A stretch of DNA of 20,811 nucleotides from contig JAEWSN010000003.1 of the NCBI GenBank assembly GCA_023459915.1, positions 1 to 20,811 of the forward strand, written 5' to 3'. A model generated the notes under the pieces. The model saw only the letters and a program-made list of their open reading frames with translations, was not told the origin of the DNA and searched no databases. The first letter of the stretch is position 1, and each line of letters opens with the position of its first letter. The position numbers and the translations under genes are program-made. Positions 1 to 6,890 of this stretch are shown piece by piece. The stretch comes from Bacillota bacterium (lineage in GTDB: Bacteria; Bacillota; Clostridia; DSM-8532).

Positions 1-141
1 GTGGCTTTATACACCTGCATCTTATGACAACAGAACGGGTTGGGCAAGGCAGGAAGGGTTTCTTCATGCAACCGTTTCAAATGATGACATCAAGCATCCA
101 TCGTCTGCCTTTTTGTGAGCAGCAGCCGCTATCGTGAAGAA

Positions 142-197
142 TATAATCTTCAAAAACAACAAAAATTGTAGATTATAATCGACAAAACAGATATAAT
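142..197 (+). promoter_or_regulatory. AT-rich promoter region with three TATAAT boxes
   Basis: The first 216 bases hold no convincing gene. The 3' part is strikingly AT-rich and carries three perfect TATAAT hexamers at 142-147, 174-179 and 192-197; the middle one lies in a perfect 10-bp palindrome GATTATAATC (171-180). No good TTGACA partner sits 16-18 bases upstream of any of them, so which is used is unclear. They precede the AAA ATPase gene and most likely provide its promoter. Confidence 0.45.
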
Positions 198-219
198 GGA
201 GGTGAGATGAGGTGATGTG

Positions 220-1617
220 ATGTCGTTGCGTGCGTTGATGGCCATGAACCCATGGTGGACAACAGGCGTTGTGAGTTCAGGATATCCGGAATACACGGTT
301 CGCGAGGAAGTGCGCGATGTGTTGGCTGGGATGAACTCCGCCCGTATTCTTTCTCTTGTTGGACCAAGACGTGTCGGAAAAACCGTCATGATGATGCAGG
401 CAATCCGAAAGTTGCTTGGTGATGGTGTTGCAGCGCAACGCATCTTGTTTTTTTCATGCGATGATCAGGCGCTCTTTTCCACGGTGTCCACAATCGGGGA
501 TGTTTTCCGCCTGTATGAGGAACAAGTTTTGTTCGAGACTTTTGCGGAGCTGGCGGAGCGCATCTATGTGTTCATCGATGAGATTCATGTGATGAGGGAG
601 TGGCAACTGTTTTTGAAAAACCATGTGGACCGCCGCGAGAACGTCAAATTCATTGTCAGCGGATCTTCCATGACGCAGCTGCTTCACGGGTCTCGCGAAT
701 CCCTGATGGGGAGGGTGGATGACATCCATGTGCTGCCGTTGTCTTTTCGGCAGTTTGTTTTCTTTGAGCATGTGCTCAGGCCGGCAGAACCGCTTCACAC
801 ATGGCTTCAGGAAGTTCCCCCATACAGTTTGTTTGCAGATCCGGCTGCTTATGCGGCGGATCTGATGCGAAAGCAAGTGATGTTGGAGTCTGTCCGGCTG
901 CCAATCATGAAATTGTATCAAACATACCTGCTTGTGGGTGGCTATCCCGAGTATTTCGAAGAGGTGCCGCTCCTGTTTTGGCAGCAGCGGCTGCTGCAGG
1001 ACATCGTCACGCGCGGGTTGTTTCGGGATATTGTTCTTCAGTATACCATCAGAAATCCAGAGAAGCTCGAACGCCTGTTGTATTTTGTCGCTGCCAATGC
1101 CGGCCATCCGCATTCGTGGCGTACGCTTGGGCAAACCATTGAGCTGGACAGCGCCACGGTCTCCCAATACGTGTCCTACCTGAACGATGCAAGTTTTTTG
1201 GAGGTGCTGGAGAACTATTCGGAGAATGCAGGAAAATCAATCCGCCAAAACAAGAAGCTGTACCTGGGAGACAATGGCGTTCAAAACGCATTTCTCCTGC
1301 GGCGCAGCATTTCGGAAGGGGAGGCGGGCACGCTGGTTGAGTCGGACTACTGCCATGCCGCGGAAACGTACGCAGCGAGAACCTTGTCTCGACTGTACTA
1401 TTACCGTGATGACAAGGGGGAGGTTGACTTTGTTCTGGCAGGCCGGGAGAAGCCGCTGCCGGTTGAGGTGAAATATCAGAGGAGTCTGAAGGATGCGGAT
1501 TTTGCCTCCTTGCGGCGCTTTATGGAAAGGTTTGGTTCAAAGCACGGGGTTCTGGTTTCTCGGGAGGATCTCATGCTGGAAAACGGGATTTTCGTTGTTC
1601 CAGCATGGCTTGTTTGA
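220..1617 (+). CDS. AAA-family ATPase with DUF4143-type C-terminus
   Basis: A 465-residue P-loop ATPase of the widespread 'ATP-binding protein, DUF4143' group. Walker A is GPRRVGKT (residues 48-55), Walker B is IYVFIDE (115-121), and a sensor-like segment FIVSGSS follows (144-150). The middle has helix-turn-helix-like sequence (SATVSQYVSYL). The C-terminus has a PD-(D/E)XK-like core: D403 in EVDFVL, then E416 and K418 in EVK, a nuclease fold typical of this family. The ATG at 220 is preferred over the GTG at 217 because AGGTG lies just upstream; both are in frame. The family is common in bacteria and archaea and its cellular role is not settled; association with defence or mobile DNA is often suggested but unproven. 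The gene stands alone, followed 40 bases later by a VOC-gene remnant on the same strand. Confidence 0.9.
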   Translation: MSLRALMAMNPWWTTGVVSSGYPEYTVREEVRDVLAGMNSARILSLVGPRRVGKTVMMMQAIRKLLGDGVAAQRILFFSCDDQALFSTVSTIGDVFRLYEEQVLFETFAELAERIYVFIDEIHVMREWQLFLKNHVDRRENVKFIVSGSSMTQLLHGSRESLMGRVDDIHVLPLSFRQFVFFEHVLRPAEPLHTWLQEVPPYSLFADPAAYAADLMRKQVMLESVRLPIMKLYQTYLLVGGYPEYFEEVPLLFWQQRLLQDIVTRGLFRDIVLQYTIRNPEKLERLLYFVAANAGHPHSWRTLGQTIELDSATVSQYVSYLNDASFLEVLENYSENAGKSIRQNKKLYLGDNGVQNAFLLRRSISEGEAGTLVESDYCHAAETYAARTLSRLYYYRDDKGEVDFVLAGREKPLPVEVKYQRSLKDADFASLRRFMERFGSKHGVLVSREDLMLENGIFVVPAWLV

Positions 1618-1657
1618 ATCCTTGGCAACGCGCTGCGGAAGAGAGGAGTGACAACCA

Positions 1658-1780
1658 ATGAATCTTTTTGGCATTTGCCTCATCACAGAGGATGTGAACC
1701 GGCTGTCCTCATTCTATCAGGCCGTGCTCCAGACGGAAGCGGAAGGCAGCGATGTGCATGTGACGCCGCCGATTCGATAG
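1658..1780 (+). pseudogene. Truncated VOC (glyoxalase/bleomycin-resistance fold) gene, N-terminal remnant
   Basis: An ATG preceded by GAGAGGAG (1641-1648) opens a 40-codon frame ending in TAG. Its start, FGICLITEDVNRLSSFYQ, followed by VLQTEAEG, matches the first beta-alpha unit of vicinal-oxygen-chelate proteins (a D-V-x-R-x-x-x-F-Y-x-x-V-L pattern). Full-length members are about 120-150 residues, so roughly two thirds is missing, including the metal ligands of the later strands. The frame stops 22 bases before the 3' end of the convergent acetyltransferase gene, which suggests that a deletion or rearrangement joined the two. The good ribosome binding site implies a recent loss. A genuine 40-residue peptide is possible but less likely. 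Confidence 0.7.
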
Positions 1781-1802
1781 TCCGGCGGTCTGTCCATGGC
1801 CA

Positions 1803-2555
1803 TCATCTTGCCAGCCCGTACAGCCCCAGCGGATCTTCCCTGAGCGCGGCGGCATACAGGCCCACCACGTCGCCAACCGGGAAAAACATCACCGGACAGG
1901 CACCGATGGTGCCGGTGCGAATCAGCCCGGCGGCAAAAGCCCGCTCCTGAATGGTGTACCACGCCTTCACCGGCGCATGGCCTGTTTCCACGAACCATTG
2001 ATCTTCCGGATAAACAGCCCGTACGGCATCAGCGGGCTTGAAGATGTCGCGCACACGCTGCGGCAGCAGATCTTCCACGTAATGCATGGCTGTGAGCCGG
2101 TAGATGTCCACGCCAAGCATCAACGCCATGCCGCCGTTGTCGATGAGGTGCTGGAACCGTTCCGTCCGGGCTTTCTCCGCGTTCCGGCCCCAGGCGGCAG
2201 TGCCAAAAACACCTTCTGAGACCACGACGTCCGGCTGCAGGCGGAACGTGTCCGCCACGATGCCCATAGCGCTGCGGGGTTCTTCGTCAGAAAGGATGCG
2301 TGCCTTGTAGGTGATCCCCATGCGCAGATCCGCTTCGGTCTTTGGGAGATCGGGGGAGAGCCGCAGCGCAGGCATGAACAGACTGCCCTCCGGGCCAACA
2401 GCGGTTTTGAGCGCGGATAGGACGGTTTCCGCACCCCCGTCCACATGTCCGAAGGATTTGAGCGAGCAATGGACTTCGAGTTCCATGCCCGGCTGGACAC
2501 CGATGTCGCGCAACCCTGTGAGAATGTCTTTCCGATTCAGTTTTGATGCGTCCAT
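1803..2555 (-). CDS. AAC(3)-family aminoglycoside N3'-acetyltransferase-like protein
   Basis: About 250 residues with the AAC(3)/YokD fold signature: a short helix then GVQPGMELEVHCSLKSFG near the N-terminus, VDGGAETVLSALK, GSLFMPAL, the RSAMGIVADTFR segment, and LGVDIYRLTAMHYVE, which contains the His corresponding to the conserved family histidine. The family transfers acetyl from acetyl-CoA to an amine; some members inactivate aminoglycosides, but many chromosomal ones have unknown substrates. The usual RSxHP motif is replaced here by VSEGVFG, so a resistance role should not be assumed. The ATG at 2555 is chosen because CAGGAGAAG lies just upstream and the protein then begins like its relatives. 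The frame is open to 2735, but that extension runs into the 23-bp repeat array. In-frame ATGs at 2558 and near 2590 are alternatives. Confidence 0.82.
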   Translation of the reverse strand: MDASKLNRKDILTGLRDIGVQPGMELEVHCSLKSFGHVDGGAETVLSALKTAVGPEGSLFMPALRLSPDLPKTEADLRMGITYKARILSDEEPRSAMGIVADTFRLQPDVVVSEGVFGTAAWGRNAEKARTERFQHLIDNGGMALMLGVDIYRLTAMHYVEDLLPQRVRDIFKPADAVRAVYPEDQWFVETGHAPVKAWYTIQERAFAAGLIRTGTIGACPVMFFPVGDVVGLYAAALREDPLGLYGLAR

Positions 2556-2662
2556 CATCTTCTCCTGATCCGCGCCGGGGATCTCATCAAGCATCATCAA
2601 ATCTTCCTGCACCATCATACTGTTTGGCGCTGCGATTGACCATCCCGATAACAATGCGGCTG

Positions 2663-2754
2663 GCAATTCTGTAAATCCTGTATTTACATTCCTGTGGATC
2701 ATGTATTTGCAATCCTGTGGATCATGATTTTGCAATCCTGTGGATCATGAATTT
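2663..2754. repeat. 23-bp tandem repeat array, four copies
   Basis: Four head-to-tail 23-bp units start at 2663, 2686, 2709 and 2732; a degraded fragment (GGCAATTCTTTGAAG) follows at 2755. The core CCTGTGGATCATG occurs at exactly 23-bp steps (2691, 2714, 2737). The first unit differs from the third at four central positions plus the variable end; the inner units are nearly identical. The array lies between the start of the minus-strand acetyltransferase gene and the hisS promoter. Because 23 is not a multiple of three, it is not a protein repeat. The segment TGTGGATCA is one base from a DnaA box (TGTGGATAA). Confidence 0.85.
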
Positions 2755-2775
2755 GGCAATTCTTTGAAGAACGGC

Positions 2776-2805
2776 TTGACCATCCGCTCCGGTTGGTGCT
2801 ACGAT
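2776..2805 (+). promoter_or_regulatory. Putative promoter of the hisS leader
   Basis: TTGACC (2776-2781) and TACGAT (2800-2805) are separated by 18 bases. This sits just downstream of the 23-bp repeats and would start transcription near 2812, about 50 bases before the leader peptide and 260 bases before hisS. The -35 is good and the -10 moderate. Confidence 0.5.
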
Positions 2806-2861
2806 GGGAAAAATCGGATGGGCGGACTCACCGGCCCATACTGGATCCACAGGAGCGGCAC

Positions 2862-2921
2862 ATGAACCGGAATCCAAGCGCAACGCGCACCCTGCATCAT
2901 CATCACAAGCCGCATCTGTAG
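2862..2921 (+). CDS. Histidine leader peptide (attenuator ORF) of hisS
   Basis: A 19-codon ORF encodes MNRNPSATRTLHHHHKPHL, with four consecutive His codons (CAT CAT CAT CAC, 2895-2906) and a fifth at 2913. It has a well-placed ribosome binding site, AGGAG at 2851-2855, six bases before the ATG. It ends 150 bases before hisS and is followed by alternative hairpins and a Rho-independent terminator. By analogy with hisL of enteric his operons, ribosome stalling at the His codons when charged tRNA-His is scarce would favour the antiterminator and allow hisS transcription. Five His in 19 residues, four in a row, at this exact place makes chance unlikely. Confidence 0.78.
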   Translation: MNRNPSATRTLHHHHKPHL

Positions 2922-3003
2922 CCACAGGCAATTGCTGTTGGCACAGGTGCTTGTCGCGCTTGTGCCGATGGTGGAACGGAACACACACCACTCGGCCGTT
3001 ACC
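2921..3003 (+). promoter_or_regulatory. Alternative RNA structures of the hisS attenuator
   Basis: Hairpin A pairs GCCACAG (2921-2927) with CTGTTGGC (2935-2942). Hairpin B pairs GGCACAGGTGC (2940-2950) with GCGCTTGTGCC (2956-2966), an uninterrupted 11-bp stem including two G-U pairs; A and B share 2940-2942 and exclude each other. An antiterminator can form between GGAACGG (2973-2979) and CCGTTACC (2996-3003, one bulged A), which destroys the terminator stem. In addition GATGGTG (2967-2973) can pair with CATCATC inside the His codons (2895-2901 or 2898-2904), so a ribosome sitting there would release that strand for the antiterminator. Pairings were read by eye; energies were not computed. 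Confidence 0.6.
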
Positions 3004-3020
3004 GGACCGGGTGTTTTTTT
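2989..3020 (+). terminator. Intrinsic terminator in the hisS leader (attenuator)
   Basis: CACTCGGCCG (2989-2998) pairs with CGGACCGGGTG (3003-3013), with one bulged A at 3006 and a TTAC loop, giving a 10-bp GC-rich stem directly followed by seven T (3014-3020). It lies upstream of hisS on the coding strand, with no gene ending just before it except the His leader peptide, as expected for an attenuator. Confidence 0.85.
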
Positions 3021-3073
3021 GATCGCTCCCGATCCGAAACGGCTTCACCGAAGCGATGGGGAAGGAGATCTGC

Positions 3074-4492
3074 ATGTTGAACAACAGGGAAATGGATATC
3101 ACAGGATATGCGAATCGCGGAGAATCAGCCGGAGGTGCGACCAACACGGACAACACCGGGAAGCCGCTGGATTTGTCGAACCTCAAGGGTACACGGGATT
3201 ATCTGCCCGAAGCGCAGCGAATCCGGGCGCGCGTCATTCGGACGCTGGAGGACACCTTTGCGCTGTATGGCTATCCGCCACTGGAAACCCCGATGCTCAA
3301 CCGGTTCGATGTGCTGGCGTCCAAGTACGCCGGTGGCGCGGAAATTCTCAAGGAGATGTACCGGCTGCAGGATCAGGGCGGGCGTGAATTGGCACTTCGT
3401 TATGATTTGACCGTGCCGTTCGCCAAGGTCATGGGCTTGAACCCGGATCGGCCGCTTCCGTTCCGGCGGTATGAAATCGGCCGCGTGTTTCGGGACGGCC
3501 CGGTGAAGACCGGGAGAAACCGTGAGTTCACCCAGTGCGATGTGGATGTGGTGGGCATCTCCTCCGTGCTGGCCGAGGCGGAGCTGATGGAGATGGCGGT
3601 GCGCATTTACAAGACACTGGGCCTTGACATTGTCATCCGCTACAACAACCGGAAATGGCTGCAGGCCGTGGTGGAGGCGGCAGGCATCCCTTCGGACAAG
3701 GTGTTGCCGGTGCTCTCCGCCGTGGACAAGCTGGAGAAAATCGGCCGTGAGGGGGTTTGCGGGGAGCTGACCCAGCGCGGCATCACCCACGATCAGCAGG
3801 GCAGGTTCTTCTCGTTGTTGCGCATGGGCCGCCAGGCGCTTCGAGAGGCCTCGGCCGAGCTGGATGCGTTGGAATCCGCGCTGGAGGCCCTCGGTGTGGC
3901 TTCACGCACGGTGTTCACGCCCACCTTGACGCGCGGTCTGGATATTTACACCGGTACGGTCTGGGAGGTGTTCATGACATCCGGGGACATCACGTCCAGC
4001 GTCGGCGCGGGGGGGCGGTATGACCGCATCATTGGCGCATTCCTGGGCGCGGACGCGCAAACCCAATACCCGGCTGTGGGGATGACCTTTGGACTGGATG
4101 TGATCTACGCGGTGCTGGAAGCGCAAAATCGGGCGCAGGATCAGGAAGGGGCCGAGGTGGTGGTGATCCCGATTGGCTTGGAACAGGATGCGGAATCCAA
4201 TCTGTCACAAGCCTGTCTGCGGCTTGTCACCGCGATTCGGGAACAGGGTGTGGCGGCGGTGTTGGATCTCAGTGGCCGCCGGCTTCGGCAGGCCATGCGG
4301 GACGCGGCCAGGCGAAAGGCGCCGTATGTGGTGCTGGTGGGGGAAGACGAGCTGGGGCAGGGGCGGGTGATTGTCCGTGAGATGGGAACCGAACTGGGAA
4401 CCGGCCGGGAGACAGCGGTGCCGTTGGAAGCGGTGGGGACATGGCTGGGAATGGCCCGCGCACAAAAGACAACCGCTTCGGCTGATGCGTAG
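3074..4492 (+). CDS. hisS: Histidyl-tRNA synthetase
   Basis: Class II aminoacyl-tRNA synthetase that charges tRNA-His. Of 472 residues, motif 1 lies around LKGTRDYLPEAQRIR (residues 37-51). Motif 2 is FRRYEIGRVFRDG to GRNREFTQ (130-154). The His-specific loop is TRGLDIYTGTVWEVF (286-300, with R287), and motif 3 is SVGAGGRYDRIIG followed by AVGMTFGLDVI (309-344). The C-terminal anticodon-binding domain follows from about 360 (VVVIPIG to VLVGEDE). The ATG at 3074 has AAGGAG six bases upstream and is better than the in-frame ATG at 3056. Even so the protein has about 30 extra residues, rich in Asn, Gly and Thr, before the usual start of the catalytic domain. Expression is probably controlled by the His leader-peptide attenuator upstream. 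Confidence 0.97.
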   Translation: MLNNREMDITGYANRGESAGGATNTDNTGKPLDLSNLKGTRDYLPEAQRIRARVIRTLEDTFALYGYPPLETPMLNRFDVLASKYAGGAEILKEMYRLQDQGGRELALRYDLTVPFAKVMGLNPDRPLPFRRYEIGRVFRDGPVKTGRNREFTQCDVDVVGISSVLAEAELMEMAVRIYKTLGLDIVIRYNNRKWLQAVVEAAGIPSDKVLPVLSAVDKLEKIGREGVCGELTQRGITHDQQGRFFSLLRMGRQALREASAELDALESALEALGVASRTVFTPTLTRGLDIYTGTVWEVFMTSGDITSSVGAGGRYDRIIGAFLGADAQTQYPAVGMTFGLDVIYAVLEAQNRAQDQEGAEVVVIPIGLEQDAESNLSQACLRLVTAIREQGVAAVLDLSGRRLRQAMRDAARRKAPYVVLVGEDELGQGRVIVREMGTELGTGRETAVPLEAVGTWLGMARAQKTTASADA

Positions 4493-4515
4493 TCTGTATA
4501 ATGGAATCATACAGT

Positions 4516-4569
4516 CCGGGGGGAAGTCCCCCAAAGACCCCGCCGGGAGTATTCCCGCAAGCGGTCATA
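4516..4569 (+). other. Two inverted repeats between hisS and the transglycosylase gene
   Basis: After the hisS stop there is a perfect TATAAT (4497-4502), with no clear -35, then two hairpins: GGGGG/CCCCC around AAGT, and CGGGA/TCCCG around GTAT with a possible outer GC/GC extension. Neither is followed by a T-run, so they look like RNA-stabilising or weak termination structures rather than a clean terminator. The TATAAT may be a promoter for the next gene. Confidence 0.35.
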
Positions 4570-4591
4570 CATCTTGCACACAGGAGAAAGC

Positions 4592-6706
4592 ATGTACCGG
4601 AGAAGAAGAATTGTTGGGTTTATTGTGGCCATCGCACTGCTGGTGGCGATTGGATTTGGCGTCAAAGCCCTCGTGGGCGCTGCACAGCGTTTTCTGCAGG
4701 CAGACACGCATGCGCCCACCGCGACAGCCGATGGCGGGTTGTTTGGGGAAGGGGGCCTGTTTGGGCCTGCCACCCCCACGCCGGAAGTCATTGTGCCCGT
4801 CACGGGGGAGATGGAAATCCTGAATTTCCTGATGCGCGGGGATCTCTCGGAGTCCAAACGGATCACCGGCCAGCTGGCGGCGCTCACGGAGCGGAAGGAC
4901 ACCACGGGCTATTATGCCAATTTGTATCTCGCCGCCCTGCGTGAGCAGGGTGTGGCGGAAGACCCGCCGCCTTCATCGACGCTGGCAAACCCGGCAGGGA
5001 GTGCAGCCGAAACGGTTGCGGAGAGCGGTTCGGATGCCCAGACTGGCGTGGAGAGCGGTTCGGACGCCCAAACTGGCATTGAGAGCAGCGCTTCAACCGC
5101 CATGGCACGGCAGCTGAACCGGACCGCATCGGCGGCCTATCGCAAGGCACTTGATTTGTATGACAGTCCGGAGGTCCGGTTCCAACTCGCACAAGCATTG
5201 GAGAACGAGGCGGATGTGGCGGCGGCGTTGGCCGAATATGCCAAATTGCTGCCGGATCAAGCCGCGCTGGAACGCATACAGGCGCTTGCGCCCGATCCCG
5301 TGACAGGATGCGACATCCTGTTGAAAAAGGGCATGGCCACAGAGGTGACAGCCATTCTTGAGCCGCTGTTGGCACAGACGGCGGAGGGCAGCCTGAGACA
5401 GCAGCTGCTGGTGTGCCAGGCGGTCGCCGTTGCGAGTAGTGGTGATTATGCCCTTGCGGTCTCCTTGTTTGAAGCATTGCCGGAAGGCGCACGTAGTCTG
5501 GCGGAAGGCGCGGCCGACGCGGCACTCGCGGATGCGGGCGAGACGTCTGCTGTTAGTCTGCCGACAACCCATCCGGCACAGGTGGCCTGGTGGTACGCAC
5601 GGGCGCTGGAAGGCGCGGGAGAAGCAAAAAAGGCCATCGCCGTATACGGAACGCTAGGTTCGGCCGGCGGGGAGCGATTGGGCGCGCTGCTCGAAAAAAA
5701 TGGGGACGCAAAAGGGGCGGCGAATGCCTATCTGTCCGCGCCAAATGCAGCCGCCAAATGGCTGGGTGCCAAATTGTCCGAACGGCTGGGGAGAACAACG
5801 GCCGCGCTCGAGGGCTATCTGGCCATCGCCAGTGGCGAGGGGACCCTGCAGGATGACGCGGCATATCGGGCGTATATCCTGTTGAAACGTCAGGGAAATC
5901 AGGAGGGGGAAGCGGCAGGAACATGCCTTGCCATTCTCTCCGAATATCCCGCCTGGCAGGAACGGCTTGGGATGGAGATCGTGTTTCCGGAGACGCCGGA
6001 GGGGGAAGCCGCGCGCCCCGCGTTTTTGGATCGGGTGGAACAATTTGAGGCGGAAGGGCGCGACGAACTGTCCCGGCTGGAACTGGCGATAGGCAGATAT
6101 GTGGCCACGCCGGGAGAAAAGCTGTATCTGGCGCAATGGTATCTGGACAAGGGAGATACCTATACCAGTGTCATCTGGGGCATGCGCGCCTTGCTGGACG
6201 AGCCGAGCCGACTGGGCTACCAATACGCCTATCCGCGCGCCTTCGAAGCGGAAGTGACGCGGTATGCGGAGGAATACGGGATGGATCCGCTGCTGCTGTG
6301 GGGCATCATCCGGACCGAAAGCACCTATCGGCCGGACGTGCTCTCGCGTTCCGGCGCCATTGGCCTGATGCAAATCATGCCGCCCACCGGGCAGGATATC
6401 GCCGGCCGGCTGGGGGTGACCATCACCGACGAGGACCTCAAGAACCCGGAAATCAACGTCCGCTTCGGGGCGTTCTACATCAGCGCGATGATTCGGCAGT
6501 ACGGCGGAGATTGGGACAAGGCGCTGGCCGCCTACAACGGTGGCCCGGGCAATGTCAACAAATGGTCGCGGGACGCGTTTGTGAAGCAGCCGGAGGATTT
6601 CCCGACAGTCATTCCGTTTGATGAGACACGGGAGTACATCACCAAGGTCATGGAAGCCTATCACCGGTACAAGTGGCTTGAAAAGGGCGCGGTGGGTTCC
6701 CCATAG
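4592..6706 (+). CDS. Membrane-anchored lytic transglycosylase (SLT domain)
   Basis: A 704-residue protein that should cleave peptidoglycan at the outer face of the membrane. A basic N-terminus (MYRRRR) and one hydrophobic segment (about residues 8-24) form a signal anchor. A Pro/Ala/Thr-rich linker follows, containing two tandem copies of ESGSDAQTG (144-163). The middle 350 residues are Ala/Leu-rich helical repeats resembling TPR/SLT superhelices (KALDLYDSPEVRFQLAQALE and similar). The C-terminus (about 560-690) is a soluble lytic transglycosylase domain: WGIIRTES with the catalytic Glu576, GLMQIMP, and AYNGGPGNV. The ATG at 4592 has AGGAG five bases upstream; the in-frame TTG at 4574 is rejected. 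It follows hisS in the same direction. Confidence 0.93.
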   Translation: MYRRRRIVGFIVAIALLVAIGFGVKALVGAAQRFLQADTHAPTATADGGLFGEGGLFGPATPTPEVIVPVTGEMEILNFLMRGDLSESKRITGQLAALTERKDTTGYYANLYLAALREQGVAEDPPPSSTLANPAGSAAETVAESGSDAQTGVESGSDAQTGIESSASTAMARQLNRTASAAYRKALDLYDSPEVRFQLAQALENEADVAAALAEYAKLLPDQAALERIQALAPDPVTGCDILLKKGMATEVTAILEPLLAQTAEGSLRQQLLVCQAVAVASSGDYALAVSLFEALPEGARSLAEGAADAALADAGETSAVSLPTTHPAQVAWWYARALEGAGEAKKAIAVYGTLGSAGGERLGALLEKNGDAKGAANAYLSAPNAAAKWLGAKLSERLGRTTAALEGYLAIASGEGTLQDDAAYRAYILLKRQGNQEGEAAGTCLAILSEYPAWQERLGMEIVFPETPEGEAARPAFLDRVEQFEAEGRDELSRLELAIGRYVATPGEKLYLAQWYLDKGDTYTSVIWGMRALLDEPSRLGYQYAYPRAFEAEVTRYAEEYGMDPLLLWGIIRTESTYRPDVLSRSGAIGLMQIMPPTGQDIAGRLGVTITDEDLKNPEINVRFGAFYISAMIRQYGGDWDKALAAYNGGPGNVNKWSRDAFVKQPEDFPTVIPFDETREYITKVMEAYHRYKWLEKGAVGSP
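5021..5080 (+). repeat. 30-bp in-frame tandem duplication in the transglycosylase linker
   Basis: Two adjacent 30-bp units beginning GAGAGCGGTTCGGA (5021-5050 and 5051-5080) differ at only four bases. They encode ESGSDAQTGV and ESGSDAQTGI in the low-complexity linker, and a third partial unit (GAGAGC) follows. The duplication lengthens a spacer and leaves both folded domains intact. Confidence 0.9.
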
Positions 6707-6760
6707 CGGGGAGGCGCCGCGCGGGGAACGGGCCTCTCAGGCGGATGGATTCGTGTCCGC

Positions 6761-6890
6761 CAGAGCGTCAGCCTGGTGCCCTTGCGGCGGCCGGGGTCAA
6801 CCCGGGGATCCATGCGATGCCCGGTGTCAGCTCGGTGTCCCCTGCGATGCCCGGAGTCAACCCGGGGATCCCTGCGGTGGTCGGAGCTCC
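6761..6890. repeat. 30-bp tandem repeat array between convergent genes
   Basis: Imperfect units start with GTCA at 6767, 6796, 6826 and 6856, and a decayed one starts at 6886; the first is 29 bp and the rest 30 bp. Units 1 and 3 (GTCAGCCTGGTG, GTCAGCTCGGTG) and units 2 and 4 (GTCAACCCGGGGATCC) form pairs, implying a 60-bp higher-order unit. The array fills most of the 150-base gap between the transglycosylase stop and the 3' end of the PPOX-type gene, and the stop codon and last ten codons of that gene lie inside unit 4. Just before it, CCCC/GGGG around ATAGC overlaps the transglycosylase stop. No T-run terminator is seen. Confidence 0.85.

Noticed and set aside
2960..3020. T-box riboswitch in the hisS leader, because GGTGGAACGG before a terminator resembles the T-box sequence.
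   Set aside because: The T-box consensus continues ACCGCG, which is not matched, and UGGA would pair with a tRNA ending UCCA whereas bacterial tRNA-His normally has C73. No stem I with a His specifier loop was recognised, while a His-rich leader ORF is present. Kept only as an alternative.
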